Below, one piece after another: positions 45,299 to 53,946 of a stretch of 64,000 nt of DNA. The stretch comes from Pedobacter sp. MC2016-15 (GTDB lineage Bacteria; Bacteroidota; Bacteroidia; Sphingobacteriales; Sphingobacteriaceae): positions 1 to 64,000 of the forward strand of contig NZ_JAPIVS010000002.1 of the NCBI RefSeq assembly GCF_026239695.1, in the 5' to 3' direction. The notes under the pieces were generated by a model. It had not been told where the DNA came from and did no database searches. It was given only the letters and a program-made list of their open reading frames with translations. Position numbers and translations under genes: made by a program. Position 1 is the stretch's first letter, and each line of letters opens with the position of its first letter.

Positions 45299-46117
45299 TT
45301 ATCCCTTTGTATATAATTCTCCCGCTTTAACTGCAGAGAGCTTGATGCCTTTAATAAGGGATGAACTAAAACCATTGTGTTCCATTTCATTCAAACCAGC
45401 AATGGTACACCCCTTTGGCGATGTTACTTTATCGATTTCCTGTTCAGGATGCGATTGCATCTGCAGCAGCAAGTCTGCTGCCCCTTTAGCAGTTTGCACG
45501 GCCATTTTCAGTGCCTCATCAGCATGGAAGCCTATTTCTACCCCACCCTGCGATGCCGCACGGATGGCCCGTAAAAAGAAAGCAATACCACAGGCACACA
45601 GCGCCGTAGCCGATGTCATCAGGTCTTCATTGATCTTCACTACCGATCCGACAGTTTCGAACATCTTCGTTACTTCATCGATATGCGCTTTAGAGGCATT
45701 GTCAGAGGCTACACAGGTCATGGATTGTCCGATGGCGATAGCCGTGTTAGGCATTGCCCGGATTACTTCAAGACCATCTTTTAGCTTGCTGCGTATATCA
45801 GCGCAGCTTACACCTGACGCTACAGAAATCACTACGTGTTTATTAATATCTATTACCGGTGCAATTTCTTCCATCAGGAGGTTCAGCTGTTGCGGTAAAA
45901 CTGCCAGCACAATAATATCCGCCGCAGCAACTACGGCAGCATTATCTTTGCTCACCGCAAAACCCTGGTCTGCAAAGTCCTGGAGTTTACTGATATTCCT
46001 TCTGGTCAGGCTAATCTGGCCAGCTTTTACGTAATCTGCTTTCACTAAGCCCTTAGCCAGCGAAAGTCCGATGTTTCCACTGCCAAGAATGGCAATATTT
46101 CCTGTAAATTGTCCCAT
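45299..46117 (-). CDS. proC: Pyrroline-5-carboxylate reductase
   Basis: A 272-residue reductase that makes proline from pyrroline-5-carboxylate. The Rossmann motif is IAILGSGNIGLSLAKGLV, followed by DIIVLAVLPQQLN, VISVASGVSC and VIRAMPNTAIAIGQSMT. The C-terminal dimerisation domain carries LTS-like MTSATALCACGIAFF and TVASPKG-type KVTSPKGCTIAGLNEME. Its place inside an arginine operon, 3 bases after argB and 3 before the deacylase, is known in this phylum and links proline and arginine supply. An alternative role in the arginine route itself cannot be excluded from sequence. Confidence 0.92.
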   Translation of the reverse strand: MGQFTGNIAILGSGNIGLSLAKGLVKADYVKAGQISLTRRNISKLQDFADQGFAVSKDNAAVVAAADIIVLAVLPQQLNLLMEEIAPVIDINKHVVISVASGVSCADIRSKLKDGLEVIRAMPNTAIAIGQSMTCVASDNASKAHIDEVTKMFETVGSVVKINEDLMTSATALCACGIAFFLRAIRAASQGGVEIGFHADEALKMAVQTAKGAADLLLQMQSHPEQEIDKVTSPKGCTIAGLNEMEHNGFSSSLIKGIKLSAVKAGELYTKG

Positions 46118-46120
46118 TAT

Positions 46121-46909
46121 TTAATCTATTAATCTGGTTCCGAATCCGTTCAAATCAATTTGTGGCAGCTCGTCGGCCTTGCCGATATAGACAGCCTTAA
46201 CCCCTTGCCTGATCGCCTCAAAAGCATTGTGCAGCTTAGGGATCATACCACCAGAAACTACTCCCTCTGCTTTCAGCTGATCAAATTCATTTCGTTTGAT
46301 TTCTGTAACAAGTGAAAGGTCGTCGTCCACATCGCGGAGCACGCCTTTTTTCTCAAAGCAATACACTAAGCGCGTGTCATAAGCTGAGGACATCGCAACA
46401 GCAACAGCTGATGCTATCGTATCTGCATTGGTATTCAGCAATTGGCTGTCACCGTCATGCGTAATCGCACAAAGCACCGGCACCAGACCACTTTTCAGCA
46501 GGCTGTCCAGCGTATCCACAGCTACCGAGCTTTCATCCAGGTCACCCACGAAGCCATAATCGATCGTTACTACAGGGCGTTTTGCCGCCTTAATCACATT
46601 TCCGTCGGCACCACTGAGGCCAATCGCATTACAGCCTTTTGCCTGTAGTTGCGCAACCATATTTTTGTTGATTAGCCCGGCATAAACCATCGTCACGATG
46701 CGAAGCGTTTCAATATCAGTTATCCGCCTTCCTTCAACCATCCTGGGCTCGATACCCAGCGAATGCCCTAGTTCAGTCGCGATCTTTCCACCACCATGAA
46801 CCAATATCTTATCTCCCGGCAATGCAGTAAAATCGAGCAGAAACTGGTGCAGTTTCTCCGAACTGTCTATTACATTACCACCGATTTTTATGATCGTTAG
46901 CTGCTTCAT
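46121..46909 (-). CDS. argB: N-acylglutamate kinase (acetylglutamate kinase family)
   Basis: A 262-residue amino-acid kinase. It starts MKQLTIIKIGGNVID, with the phosphate-binding Lys and Gly-Gly, then ILVHGGGKIATELG and the substrate/ATP segment LLNTNADTIASAVAVAMS. It phosphorylates the gamma-carboxyl of N-acylated glutamate. An in-frame start at 46948 exists, but ATG 46909 overlaps the argF' stop as ATGA, gives the normal family N-terminus, and is clearly right. It is slightly shorter than proteobacterial ArgB kinases that have an N-terminal arginine-sensing extension, so feedback by arginine is probably absent. Confidence 0.93.
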   Translation of the reverse strand: MKQLTIIKIGGNVIDSSEKLHQFLLDFTALPGDKILVHGGGKIATELGHSLGIEPRMVEGRRITDIETLRIVTMVYAGLINKNMVAQLQAKGCNAIGLSGADGNVIKAAKRPVVTIDYGFVGDLDESSVAVDTLDSLLKSGLVPVLCAITHDGDSQLLNTNADTIASAVAVAMSSAYDTRLVYCFEKKGVLRDVDDDLSLVTEIKRNEFDQLKAEGVVSGGMIPKLHNAFEAIRQGVKAVYIGKADELPQIDLNGFGTRLID

Positions 46910-47865
46910 CGCTGTAATAAGTCTTTCAATACCGCCTGTGCGGCCCATAAACGGTTGCCGGCTTCATGAATAACCAAAGAGTTAGGTCCGTCCAGGATTT
47001 CTGATGACAGCTCCAGGTCCCTGCGCACAGGCAAACAATGCATTACTTTCGCATTATTTGTATCCTTCAACTTCTCATTGTTCATCATCCATCCGTCAGG
47101 ATAGGTCAATACCTTACCATATTCTTTAAAGCTCGACCAGTTTTTAACATAGATATAATCAGCACCTTTCAGTGCTTCTTCGAGGTTATACATGATGTTT
47201 GCCCCCGGCGTAAAGTCTTCCGACAGCTCATATCCTTCCGGCTGAACGATCGTAAAGTCAAGCATATCCAGACGCTGCGCTTCGCACATCCATTCCGAAA
47301 AAGAGTTTGGTACTGCCTGCGGCAATGCTTTCACATGCGGCGCCCATGCCAGTACCACTTTTGGTTTAGCCTCGCCCTTCCAGGTTTCCCTGATCGTTAC
47401 CAGATCTGCCAGACTTTGCAGCGGATGGCGTGTAGCACTTTCTAAACTTACTACCGGTACACCACAGTATTTAATAAACTTATTGAAGAAATCCTCATTA
47501 TAATCCTCATCCCTGTTGGTCAGCTTTGGAAAAGAGCGCAGTCCAAGGATATCGCAGTACTGCCCCATTACGGCGGCAGCTTCGCGGATATGTTCCACGG
47601 TGGTACCGTTCATGACAATACCATCTTCAGTTTCCAGCGCCCATCCCTCTTTATCCATGTTCATCACCATCACACTCATGCCTAAGTTGATTGCAGCTTT
47701 TTGAGTGCTCAGACGCGTACGCAGACTTGGGTTTAGAAAAACAAGTCCTAATGTTTTGTTTTTTCCCAGATGCTGATGTGCATAAGGGTTTTCTTTCAAT
47801 GCGAGGGCATCTTTTACCAATTGGTCAATGTCTTCAACATCTTTTACAGAGGTGAATTGGTTCAT
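46906..47865 (-). CDS. argF': N-succinylornithine (or N-acetylornithine) carbamoyltransferase
   Basis: A 319-residue transcarbamylase of the acyl-ornithine group. The carbamoyl-phosphate motif is FLNPSLRTRLST, and HCLPVRRDLELS replaces the HCLP-type end of ordinary OTCase. ATRHPLQSLAD is the HPxQ segment. Ordinary OTCases bind free ornithine; this group binds N-acetyl- or N-succinyl-ornithine. From memory of published work on Xanthomonas AOTCase and Bacteroides SOTCase, Glu at the position equal to SOTCase residue 90 gives acetyl specificity, and Pro, Ser, Val or Ala gives succinyl. Here residue 90 is Val (NGTTVEHIREAA). Start ATG 47865 overlaps the argD stop by four bases. Confidence 0.92.
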   Translation of the reverse strand: MNQFTSVKDVEDIDQLVKDALALKENPYAHQHLGKNKTLGLVFLNPSLRTRLSTQKAAINLGMSVMVMNMDKEGWALETEDGIVMNGTTVEHIREAAAVMGQYCDILGLRSFPKLTNRDEDYNEDFFNKFIKYCGVPVVSLESATRHPLQSLADLVTIRETWKGEAKPKVVLAWAPHVKALPQAVPNSFSEWMCEAQRLDMLDFTIVQPEGYELSEDFTPGANIMYNLEEALKGADYIYVKNWSSFKEYGKVLTYPDGWMMNNEKLKDTNNAKVMHCLPVRRDLELSSEILDGPNSLVIHEAGNRLWAAQAVLKDLLQR

Positions 47866-48995
47866 CCTTTTAAGGCAATTTTAAAGTTTTCTAAAAAATG
47901 ATCGGCTTGTTCTTTAGTCAGGTTTAGTGCAGGCAGCAACCTGATCACATTAGGTTTAGCCTCTCCTGTAAAGATATGTTGTTTAAATAACAAGTTCTTT
48001 TTAACCTGCGATAATTCTTCAGGAAGTTCTATACCTATCATTAAACCACGTCCTCTCAGCTCTTTTATTTCTTCAATCTTTCTCAGTTCCGTGATCAGAT
48101 AGTTACCTGTTTCCTCAGCATTTTTCATCAGGTTGTCCTGCTCCATTACCTCCAGCACTGCCAGTGCAGCAGCGCAGGCAAGGTGGTTACCACCAAAGGT
48201 AGTTCCCAGCATATAGTGCCATGGTTTGAATTTCGGCGCGATAGAGATCCCTGCCACAGGGAAGCCGTTACCCATACCTTTGGCCATGGTATATACATCG
48301 GCATTTACGTCCGCATAATCATGAGAATAAAATGTACCCGTTCTGCCATATCCGCATTGTACACTGTCCGCGATATATACCGCATTGTGCTCATCACACA
48401 GGGCACGTATCAGCTGCAGGAAACTTTTTGAGGCCTCCTTAATACCGCCTACACCCTGGATACCTTCAATAATTACAGCACTGATCTCATTGCCATAGCT
48501 CGCAAATGCATCTTTCAGCGCCTGCTCATCATTGTGAGGGAGAAATACAACATTGTCCGTTTCATTTACCGGAGCGATAATTTTAGGGTTGTCAGTAACA
48601 GCTACGGCCAGGGAAGTCCTGCCATGAAAGGCACCTTTAAAAGCAATGATTTTTTTTCTGCCGTTATAGAAAGAAGCAAGTTTCAATGCATTTTCATTGG
48701 CTTCAGCACCAGAATTACATAAGAAGAGCTGATAGTCAGTCTTTCCTGATACTTTTCCCAGTTTCTCTGCAAGTTCAACCTGCAGGGGAATTTTCACAGA
48801 GTTGGAGTAGAAGCCTACTTTAGCCAGCTGCTCTGTTAAACGTTTTACATAATGCGGATGGGTATGACCGATAGAAATCACCGCATGTCCGCCATAAAGA
48901 TCCAGGTATTCCTGGCCATTGGCATCCCAGACAGTGCTGCCTGAGGCTTTAGTAATTTCTATATCATTTAGAGGGTATACATCGAATAAGTTCAT
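47862..48995 (-). CDS. argD: N-acylornithine aminotransferase
   Basis: A 377-residue class III aminotransferase transferring an amino group from glutamate to N-acylglutamate semialdehyde. Motifs: YLDLYGGHAVISIGHTHPHY, LFLCNSGAEANENALKLASFY, KIIAFKGAFHGRTSLAV, and the cofactor-Lys region AKGMGNGFPVAGISI preceding TTFGGNHLACAAALAVLEVM. In this operon the acyl group is probably succinyl. It follows argC after a 70-base gap that holds a hairpin, and overlaps argF' by ATGA. Confidence 0.95.
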   Translation of the reverse strand: MNLFDVYPLNDIEITKASGSTVWDANGQEYLDLYGGHAVISIGHTHPHYVKRLTEQLAKVGFYSNSVKIPLQVELAEKLGKVSGKTDYQLFLCNSGAEANENALKLASFYNGRKKIIAFKGAFHGRTSLAVAVTDNPKIIAPVNETDNVVFLPHNDEQALKDAFASYGNEISAVIIEGIQGVGGIKEASKSFLQLIRALCDEHNAVYIADSVQCGYGRTGTFYSHDYADVNADVYTMAKGMGNGFPVAGISIAPKFKPWHYMLGTTFGGNHLACAAALAVLEVMEQDNLMKNAEETGNYLITELRKIEEIKELRGRGLMIGIELPEELSQVKKNLLFKQHIFTGEAKPNVIRLLPALNLTKEQADHFLENFKIALKG

Positions 48996-49009
48996 TTTTA
49001 AAAGGTTTT

Positions 49010-49030
49010 ATCCCGGATCATCTCCGGGAT
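49010..49030 (-). other. Intercistronic stem-loop between argC and argD
   Basis: ATCCCGGA (49010-49017) and TCCGGGAT (49023-49030) form a perfect 8-bp stem with a 5-base loop. On the minus strand it is followed by AAAACC rather than a T tract, so it is not a simple terminator. It may set mRNA stability or uneven expression inside the operon. Confidence 0.55.
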
Positions 49031-49065
49031 GATGAATAAAATAAGAATTTTCTGTCTGGCTTTAA

Positions 49066-50037
49066 CTAGAAAGCACTGGCCTTTAAGCGCAGTCCCTGCC
49101 GCTCATCCAGCCCAAACATTAAATTCATATTCTGCACGGCCTGTCCGCTGGCTCCTTTTAACAAGTTATCAATGATGCTGATAATTAAAAGTTGGTTGCC
49201 ATGTTTTTCTACATGCACAATGCCTTTACTCGTATTTACCACCTGTTTAAGATCAATATTATTTTTGCTTACATGGGTAAAAGGATGACCTGCATAATAT
49301 TCCTCGAATATCACCTGTGCTTCTTCAGCTGTAAGGTCACTTTCCAGGTACATTGCTGCCATGATACCCCTTGTAAAATCTCCGCGCTGAGGCACAAAGT
49401 TCAATGGTACATCAAACTGTGCATCCAGCTGAACCAGGCTCTGCCCTATTTCGTTCAGGTGCTGGTGTTCAAATGCCTTATATACAGAAAGATTGTTATT
49501 ACGCCAGCTAAAATGCGAAGTAGGACTTAATCCCTGTCCTGCACCCGTAGATCCCGTAGTCGCGTTGATATGTACATCCTTTTTGATCAGCCCTTTTGCT
49601 GCCAGCGGCAATAAACCCAGCTGAATGCAGGTGGCGAAACATCCCGGGTTAGCAATAAAGCTGGCCCCTTTGATACGCTCCCTGTTCAGCTCCGGCAAAC
49701 CGTATACCCAGTCTGTGCCGGCAGCTTCTGTCAACCTGAAATCCTGGCTCAGATCGATGATTTTAATCCCTTTCTTTACCGGGTTTTCTGCCAGGAACTT
49801 CTTAGCCGTACCATGTCCCACGCACAGGAACAACACATCGATATCCTGTGAAAGCTCCTCCGTAAAACGCAGGTCCGTATCTCCCAGCAGGTCTGTATGT
49901 ACGTCAGAAATCAGGTTTCCGCCGTTACTGTTGCTGTGCACAAAAGCAATCTCCACATCAGGGTGGTTGATCAGCAGGCGCAGCATTTCGCCGCCTGTAT
50001 ATCCGGCACTGCCAATTATACCTGCTCTAATCTTCAT
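49066..50037 (-). CDS. argC: N-acyl-gamma-glutamyl-phosphate reductase
   Basis: A 323-residue reductase that makes N-acylglutamate semialdehyde with NADPH. GIIGSAGYTGGEMLRLLINHP is the cofactor-binding start (partly quoted), SFIANPGCFATCIQLGLLPL carries the catalytic Cys, and GLSPTSHFSWRNNNLSVYKAFEHQH the catalytic His. The start overlaps the argG stop by 11 bases, so translation may be coupled. The last residues end some 70 bases before argD. Confidence 0.95.
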   Translation of the reverse strand: MKIRAGIIGSAGYTGGEMLRLLINHPDVEIAFVHSNSNGGNLISDVHTDLLGDTDLRFTEELSQDIDVLFLCVGHGTAKKFLAENPVKKGIKIIDLSQDFRLTEAAGTDWVYGLPELNRERIKGASFIANPGCFATCIQLGLLPLAAKGLIKKDVHINATTGSTGAGQGLSPTSHFSWRNNNLSVYKAFEHQHLNEIGQSLVQLDAQFDVPLNFVPQRGDFTRGIMAAMYLESDLTAEEAQVIFEEYYAGHPFTHVSKNNIDLKQVVNTSKGIVHVEKHGNQLLIISIIDNLLKGASGQAVQNMNLMFGLDERQGLRLKASAF

Positions 50038-51220
50038 TGCTGTTCACTTTATGCCAGATCATTACCTGGTTACCAAATATTTTAGAGAATCCTTTTACGT
50101 CTTCACCACTCCATGCATTGTTCATCTCACCGTAGCTGCCAAATTTGTTGCTCATCAGGTCGTGATCAGACTCAATTCCAATGATCTGGAACCTGTACGG
50201 AAGCAGTTCTACGAATACCTTACCGCTAACAGTCTGTTGTGTATCTGCTAGGAAGGCTTCGATGTTACGCATGATCGGATCATGGAACTGACCTTCATGC
50301 AACCAGTTTCCGTAGAATGAAGCCAGTTGCTCCTTCCATGACAACTGCCATTTGGTCAACGTATGCTTCTCAAGTGTATGGTGTGCCTTGATGATCACCA
50401 TTGGGGCAGCAGCTTCAAAGCCTACACGTCCTTTGATACCAATGATTGTATCACCTACATGGATATCACGTCCGATACCGTAAGGCTGCGCCATGGCCTG
50501 CAACTTCTGGATCGCCTTTACAGGATCTAACGTTTCACCGTCAATACCTGTCAGTTCACCTTTTTCGAATGTAAGCTCAATTTTGCGGCTTTCAGTTTCC
50601 GAAACCTGTGTAGGCCATGCTTCTTCGGGAAGAGTTTCATTGGAAGTAAGCGTTTCTTTTCCACCTACAGATGTTCCCCACAGACCTTTATTGATAGAGT
50701 ATCTTGCTTTTTCAGCAGTATATTCTACACCATGTTTATTTAAGTATTCTATTTCCGCTTCGCGGGATAATTTCAGATCTCTGATTGGCGTAATGATCTC
50801 CACGTTAGGGATAATGATGTTGAAGATCATATCAAACCTTACCTGGTCATTTCCTGCACCGGTACTACCATGTGCCACATAGTCGGCACCAATTTTTTTC
50901 ACATAATTTGCGATGGCAGTAGCCTGGCTTACACGCTCAGCACTTACAGAAAGTGGATAGGTAGCATTTTTCAGCACGTTACCAAACACCAGATATTTAA
51001 TACATCCATCGTAATAGTTGGCAGTTTCGTCTACTACAGCATGAGAAGCCACACCTAAAGCGTAAGCTCTTTTTTCGATTTCCTGTAATTCTTCTTCAGA
51101 AAAACCACCTGTATTTACAATTACTGAATGGACTTCAAGACCGCGGTCCTGAGCAAGATGAATACAGCAAAATGAAGTATCTAAACCTCCGCTAAAAGCT
51201 AAAACTACTTTCTTCTTCAT
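50027..51220 (-). CDS. argG: Argininosuccinate synthase
   Basis: A 397-residue synthase joining citrulline and aspartate with ATP. The PP-loop is LAFSGGLDTSFC at the N-terminus; VAHGSTGAGNDQVRFD and YSINKGLWGTSVGGKE follow. This is the standard type-1 ArgG fold. The gene follows the GNAT gene by 58 bases and overlaps argC at its 3' end. Placing argG near the front of the operon is the usual Bacteroidota order. Confidence 0.96.
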   Translation of the reverse strand: MKKKVVLAFSGGLDTSFCCIHLAQDRGLEVHSVIVNTGGFSEEELQEIEKRAYALGVASHAVVDETANYYDGCIKYLVFGNVLKNATYPLSVSAERVSQATAIANYVKKIGADYVAHGSTGAGNDQVRFDMIFNIIIPNVEIITPIRDLKLSREAEIEYLNKHGVEYTAEKARYSINKGLWGTSVGGKETLTSNETLPEEAWPTQVSETESRKIELTFEKGELTGIDGETLDPVKAIQKLQAMAQPYGIGRDIHVGDTIIGIKGRVGFEAAAPMVIIKAHHTLEKHTLTKWQLSWKEQLASFYGNWLHEGQFHDPIMRNIEAFLADTQQTVSGKVFVELLPYRFQIIGIESDHDLMSNKFGSYGEMNNAWSGEDVKGFSKIFGNQVMIWHKVNSNED

Positions 51221-51278
51221 TAGATTATATTTTTATTGATCAATTATGGTAACGTGATGCAAAGCATCACTGGTAAAA

Positions 51279-51983
51279 TTATTTAAAAAATAGCGATGAT
51301 AACTGGAGAATAGATTTCATTCCTCCTTTATCATCTGATTTAGGCTTAAGCACCAGCCTTTGTTTGATACGCATAAAGCGTTCATACAACTTAGGCTTAC
51401 GCTGCAGCTCCTCGGCAAATTTCTTGGCCACATCATGTTTCTGTGTAGCAGGGTCATACAACATTGCTGTACACATACAATTTTTGCGGTCCTTCATTTT
51501 AAGGATTTCAAAGTTCACACAACTCTGGCAGCCTTTCCAGAAATCTTCATCCTGTGTCAATTCAGAATAAGTTACAGGTTCATAGCCCAGGTCAGAGTTG
51601 ATCTTCATTACCGCAAGACCGGTAGTTAAACCAAATATCTTGGCTTTGGGATACTTCTGTCTCGATAACTCAAATATTTTCTCTTTTATCGTGTGTGCAA
51701 GCCCTACTTTCCTGTATTTCGGACTTACCACCAAACCAGAGTTGGCAACAAACTGACCATGACTCCATGTTTCGATATAACAGAACCCGGCCCATGAGCC
51801 ATCTTTATGAAAAGCAATTACAGATTTCCCCTCAGACATCTTACCAGCAACATAGTCCGGGGAACGTTTAGCGATACCTGTACCTCTTGCTTTTGCAGAT
51901 TCAGCCATTTCTTCACAGATCTCTTCTGCAAAAACACGATGTTCAGGAAGTGCAACCTGCACTATAAAATCGTTTATATTCAT
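51279..51983 (-). CDS. GNAT acyltransferase, candidate first enzyme of arginine synthesis
   Basis: A 234-residue GNAT-fold protein and the first gene of the arginine operon. The acyl-CoA loop lies around VVSPKYRKVGLAHTIKEKI, an RKVGLA version of the Q/RxxGxG/A motif. No argA or argJ appears elsewhere in this otherwise complete operon, so it is the best candidate for glutamate N-acylation (N-acetyl- or, given Val90 in the carbamoyltransferase, N-succinyl-glutamate synthase). Residues 152, 155, 169 and 171 form CxxC-x13-CxC, a likely metal site not usual in GNAT enzymes. The last 50 residues are basic. Specificity is inference. Confidence 0.75.
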   Translation of the reverse strand: MNINDFIVQVALPEHRVFAEEICEEMAESAKARGTGIAKRSPDYVAGKMSEGKSVIAFHKDGSWAGFCYIETWSHGQFVANSGLVVSPKYRKVGLAHTIKEKIFELSRQKYPKAKIFGLTTGLAVMKINSDLGYEPVTYSELTQDEDFWKGCQSCVNFEILKMKDRKNCMCTAMLYDPATQKHDVAKKFAEELQRKPKLYERFMRIKQRLVLKPKSDDKGGMKSILQLSSLFFK

Positions 51984-52497
51984 TAATAGTTAACGAAAAA
52001 AAATAAATATTCTGATTAATTGGTTTTGGATGGAGAGGACAAACCTCTTCGATTGAGTATAGATTTAACTCAAATACGGGGTGTATAATTTTGCCGGCTG
52101 GTTGTTACATAGATGACAGGCTGCAAACGCTCAATATATAAACTTCTCGCAGCAATATTTTTTGCTGTTACTATCGAAAGTTTATGTGTCGTTTGCTTTA
52201 TCATTTTCTGTATAAATCCCGCTTTAAATTACTGAAGGTGTAAAGGTTTAAATAAATATTGAGTTGTGCAATGCGTTTTTTATTTTTTTACATTTTGTCA
52301 ACTCCTGCCTATCTTCTGATCAGCAGTACAAAAGTAGGCTTTATTTCAAAAAAATGCCATAAAATAATATTAATTCTATGTTATTTTTTGCAAGATTCTG
52401 CACCCAGTATCTGATTTCTGTCATAACTTATTAGTTAAAACACATATGGGAATTTTTTGTGTTAGTATGATTTAATTTGTACACCTAAAAAAATATC
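51984..52497. promoter_or_regulatory. 514-bp divergent control region of the arginine operon and the flavin oxidoreductase gene
   Basis: A minus-strand -7 box TACTTTTG lies at 52329-52336, which would give the arginine operon a leader of about 340 bases. That leader holds three stem-forming repeats: CAGCAA/TTGCTG (52150-52155 and 52162-52167), TTGAGT/ACTCAA (52053-52058 and 52068-52073) and AGAGG/CCTCT (52034-52038 and 52044-52048), plus a short reading frame at 52070-52204. Together these suggest post-initiation control or an arginine-repressor region, but no exact ARG box is present. For the plus strand only a weak box TTAATTTG is seen shortly before 52498. Confidence 0.4.
52070..52204 (-). 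CDS. Possible 44-residue leader peptide upstream of the arginine operon
   Basis: An ATG at 52204 opens a 44-codon frame, MIKQTTHKLSIVTAKNIAAR onward to NYTPRI, ending TGA 86 bases before the GNAT start. It has five Arg codons, though not consecutive. Frames this long arise by chance fairly often, and there is no recognised family or ribosome-binding site, so this is tentative. Its end overlaps the TTGAGT/ACTCAA dyad. Confidence 0.2.
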   Translation of the reverse strand: MIKQTTHKLSIVTAKNIAARSLYIERLQPVIYVTTSRQNYTPRI

Positions 52498-53574
52498 ATG
52501 TCTAAGTTATTATCTCCCCTGGACATCAAAAATGTCCATTTGAAAAATAGGATTATCGTATCTCCAATGTGCCAGTATTCTGCGACAGACGGTTTTGCCA
52601 GCGACTGGCATTTAGTGCATCTGGGAAGCCGTGCCGTAGGTGGTGCAGCGCTCATCATTCAGGAAGCTACTTCTGTTTCTCCTGAAGGCAGGATCTCTCC
52701 GTATGATCTCGGAATCTGGTCTGACGAACATATCTCCTTTTTAAAACGCATTACCTCTTTTATTAAAGAAAACGGCGCTGTAGCAGGTATTCAGCTGGCA
52801 CATGCCGGAAGGAAAGCCAGCTTTGACACCCCATGGAAGGGCAGTAAGCAAATCACCGAAGAAGAAGGTGGATGGATAACGGTGGCTCCAAGTGCGATTC
52901 CGCATCAGGAAGGTACCATAGCCCCTGAAGCACTCAGCGCTGAAGGCATAGAAAAGATCCTGGCAGATTTCAGGTCGGCCACCAGAAGATCTGTCGAAGC
53001 CGGTTATGAAGTGCTGGAGATCCATGCCGCTCATGGTTACCTGCTCCACCAGTTCCTCTCTCCCCTCAGCAATGAGCGTAGCGATCAGTATGGCGGCAGT
53101 TTCGAAAACAGGATTCGGTTTGTGCTGGAAGTTGTGGCTGCCGTACAGGAAGAATGGCCTGCCGAAAACCCATTGTTTGTAAGGATTTCCGCGACCGACT
53201 GGGCTGAAGGTGGATGGTCGCCCGAAGAATCGGTAAAACTCTCTGCCATCCTCCGGGATAAAGGTGTAGACCTGATCGACGTGTCTTCAGGTGGCAATGT
53301 ATCGTACCAGAAGATCCCGCTGTCCCCAGGTTATCAGGTGCCTTTTGCGGAGCAGATCAAAAAAGAAACCGGCGTCCTGACGGGTGCTGTAGGACTGATC
53401 ACTGAAGCCAGACAGGCAGAGGAGATTCTGCAGGAGGGCAAAGCTGACCTCATCTTTTTAGCCAGGGAACTCCTCAGAGACCCATACTTCCCTCTCCATG
53501 CCGCCTATGAACTGGATGAGGAAACACCATGGCCTGTACAATATGAAAGGGCTAAACCAAGAAAAAAAGGATAA
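52498..53574 (+). CDS. Old-yellow-enzyme family NADPH:flavin oxidoreductase (YqjM/NamA-like)
   Basis: A 358-residue FMN-dependent ene-reductase. The YqjM-type marker is Cys in VSPMCQYSATDG, which tunes the flavin. The substrate-binding pair is HAAHGYLLHQFLSPLSNERSD, with His-x-x-His. QLAHAGRKASFDTPWKG and ISATDWAEGGW are also typical of YqjM. It reduces activated C=C bonds of enones, maleimides or quinones using NADPH. It stands alone between the arginine control region and ybaB. The true physiological substrate is not known for most members. Confidence 0.9.
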   Translation: MSKLLSPLDIKNVHLKNRIIVSPMCQYSATDGFASDWHLVHLGSRAVGGAALIIQEATSVSPEGRISPYDLGIWSDEHISFLKRITSFIKENGAVAGIQLAHAGRKASFDTPWKGSKQITEEEGGWITVAPSAIPHQEGTIAPEALSAEGIEKILADFRSATRRSVEAGYEVLEIHAAHGYLLHQFLSPLSNERSDQYGGSFENRIRFVLEVVAAVQEEWPAENPLFVRISATDWAEGGWSPEESVKLSAILRDKGVDLIDVSSGGNVSYQKIPLSPGYQVPFAEQIKKETGVLTGAVGLITEARQAEEILQEGKADLIFLARELLRDPYFPLHAAYELDEETPWPVQYERAKPRKKG

Positions 53575-53626
53575 TTCTTTAAACCAAAAATCCCTTACTT
53601 TCGTTTTCAATTAAAACTAACTCATT

Positions 53627-53932
53627 ATGTTCGATAAATTAATGGCTGCTCAGCAAAAAGCTGAAGAAATAAAAAAACGTTTGGATACTGTTTCTGTGTT
53701 CGCAGAAGTTGAAGGTGGTGCCATCAAGGTTACTGCAACAGCAAACAAAGCGATAACTGCAATTGAGATCAACGAAGAATTCTTTAAAGATGCTGACAAA
53801 GAAGAAGTTGAAGAGCTTCTTCTGACTGCAATCAACAAAGTATTACAGCAGGCAGAGAGCGTGAGCGCTCAGGAAATGCAGGCTGCCACCCAGGATATGC
53901 TTGGTGGCTTAGGCGGGATGTTTGGAAACTAA
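53627..53932 (+). CDS. YbaB/EbfC family nucleoid-associated protein
   Basis: A 101-residue protein, beginning MFDKLMAAQQKAEEIKKRLD and ending in a glycine-rich DMLGGLGGMFGN. The amphipathic alpha-beta-alpha pattern, small size and EGGAIKVTATANKAITAIEI match YbaB/EbfC, which bind DNA as dimers with little sequence specificity. It is usually linked with recR and dnaX; here it precedes a metal-dependent hydrolase by 14 bases. It has no obvious promoter beyond a weak TACTTTCG. Confidence 0.9.
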   Translation: MFDKLMAAQQKAEEIKKRLDTVSVFAEVEGGAIKVTATANKAITAIEINEEFFKDADKEEVEELLLTAINKVLQQAESVSAQEMQAATQDMLGGLGGMFGN

Positions 53933-53946
53933 AAACAGATAAAACA

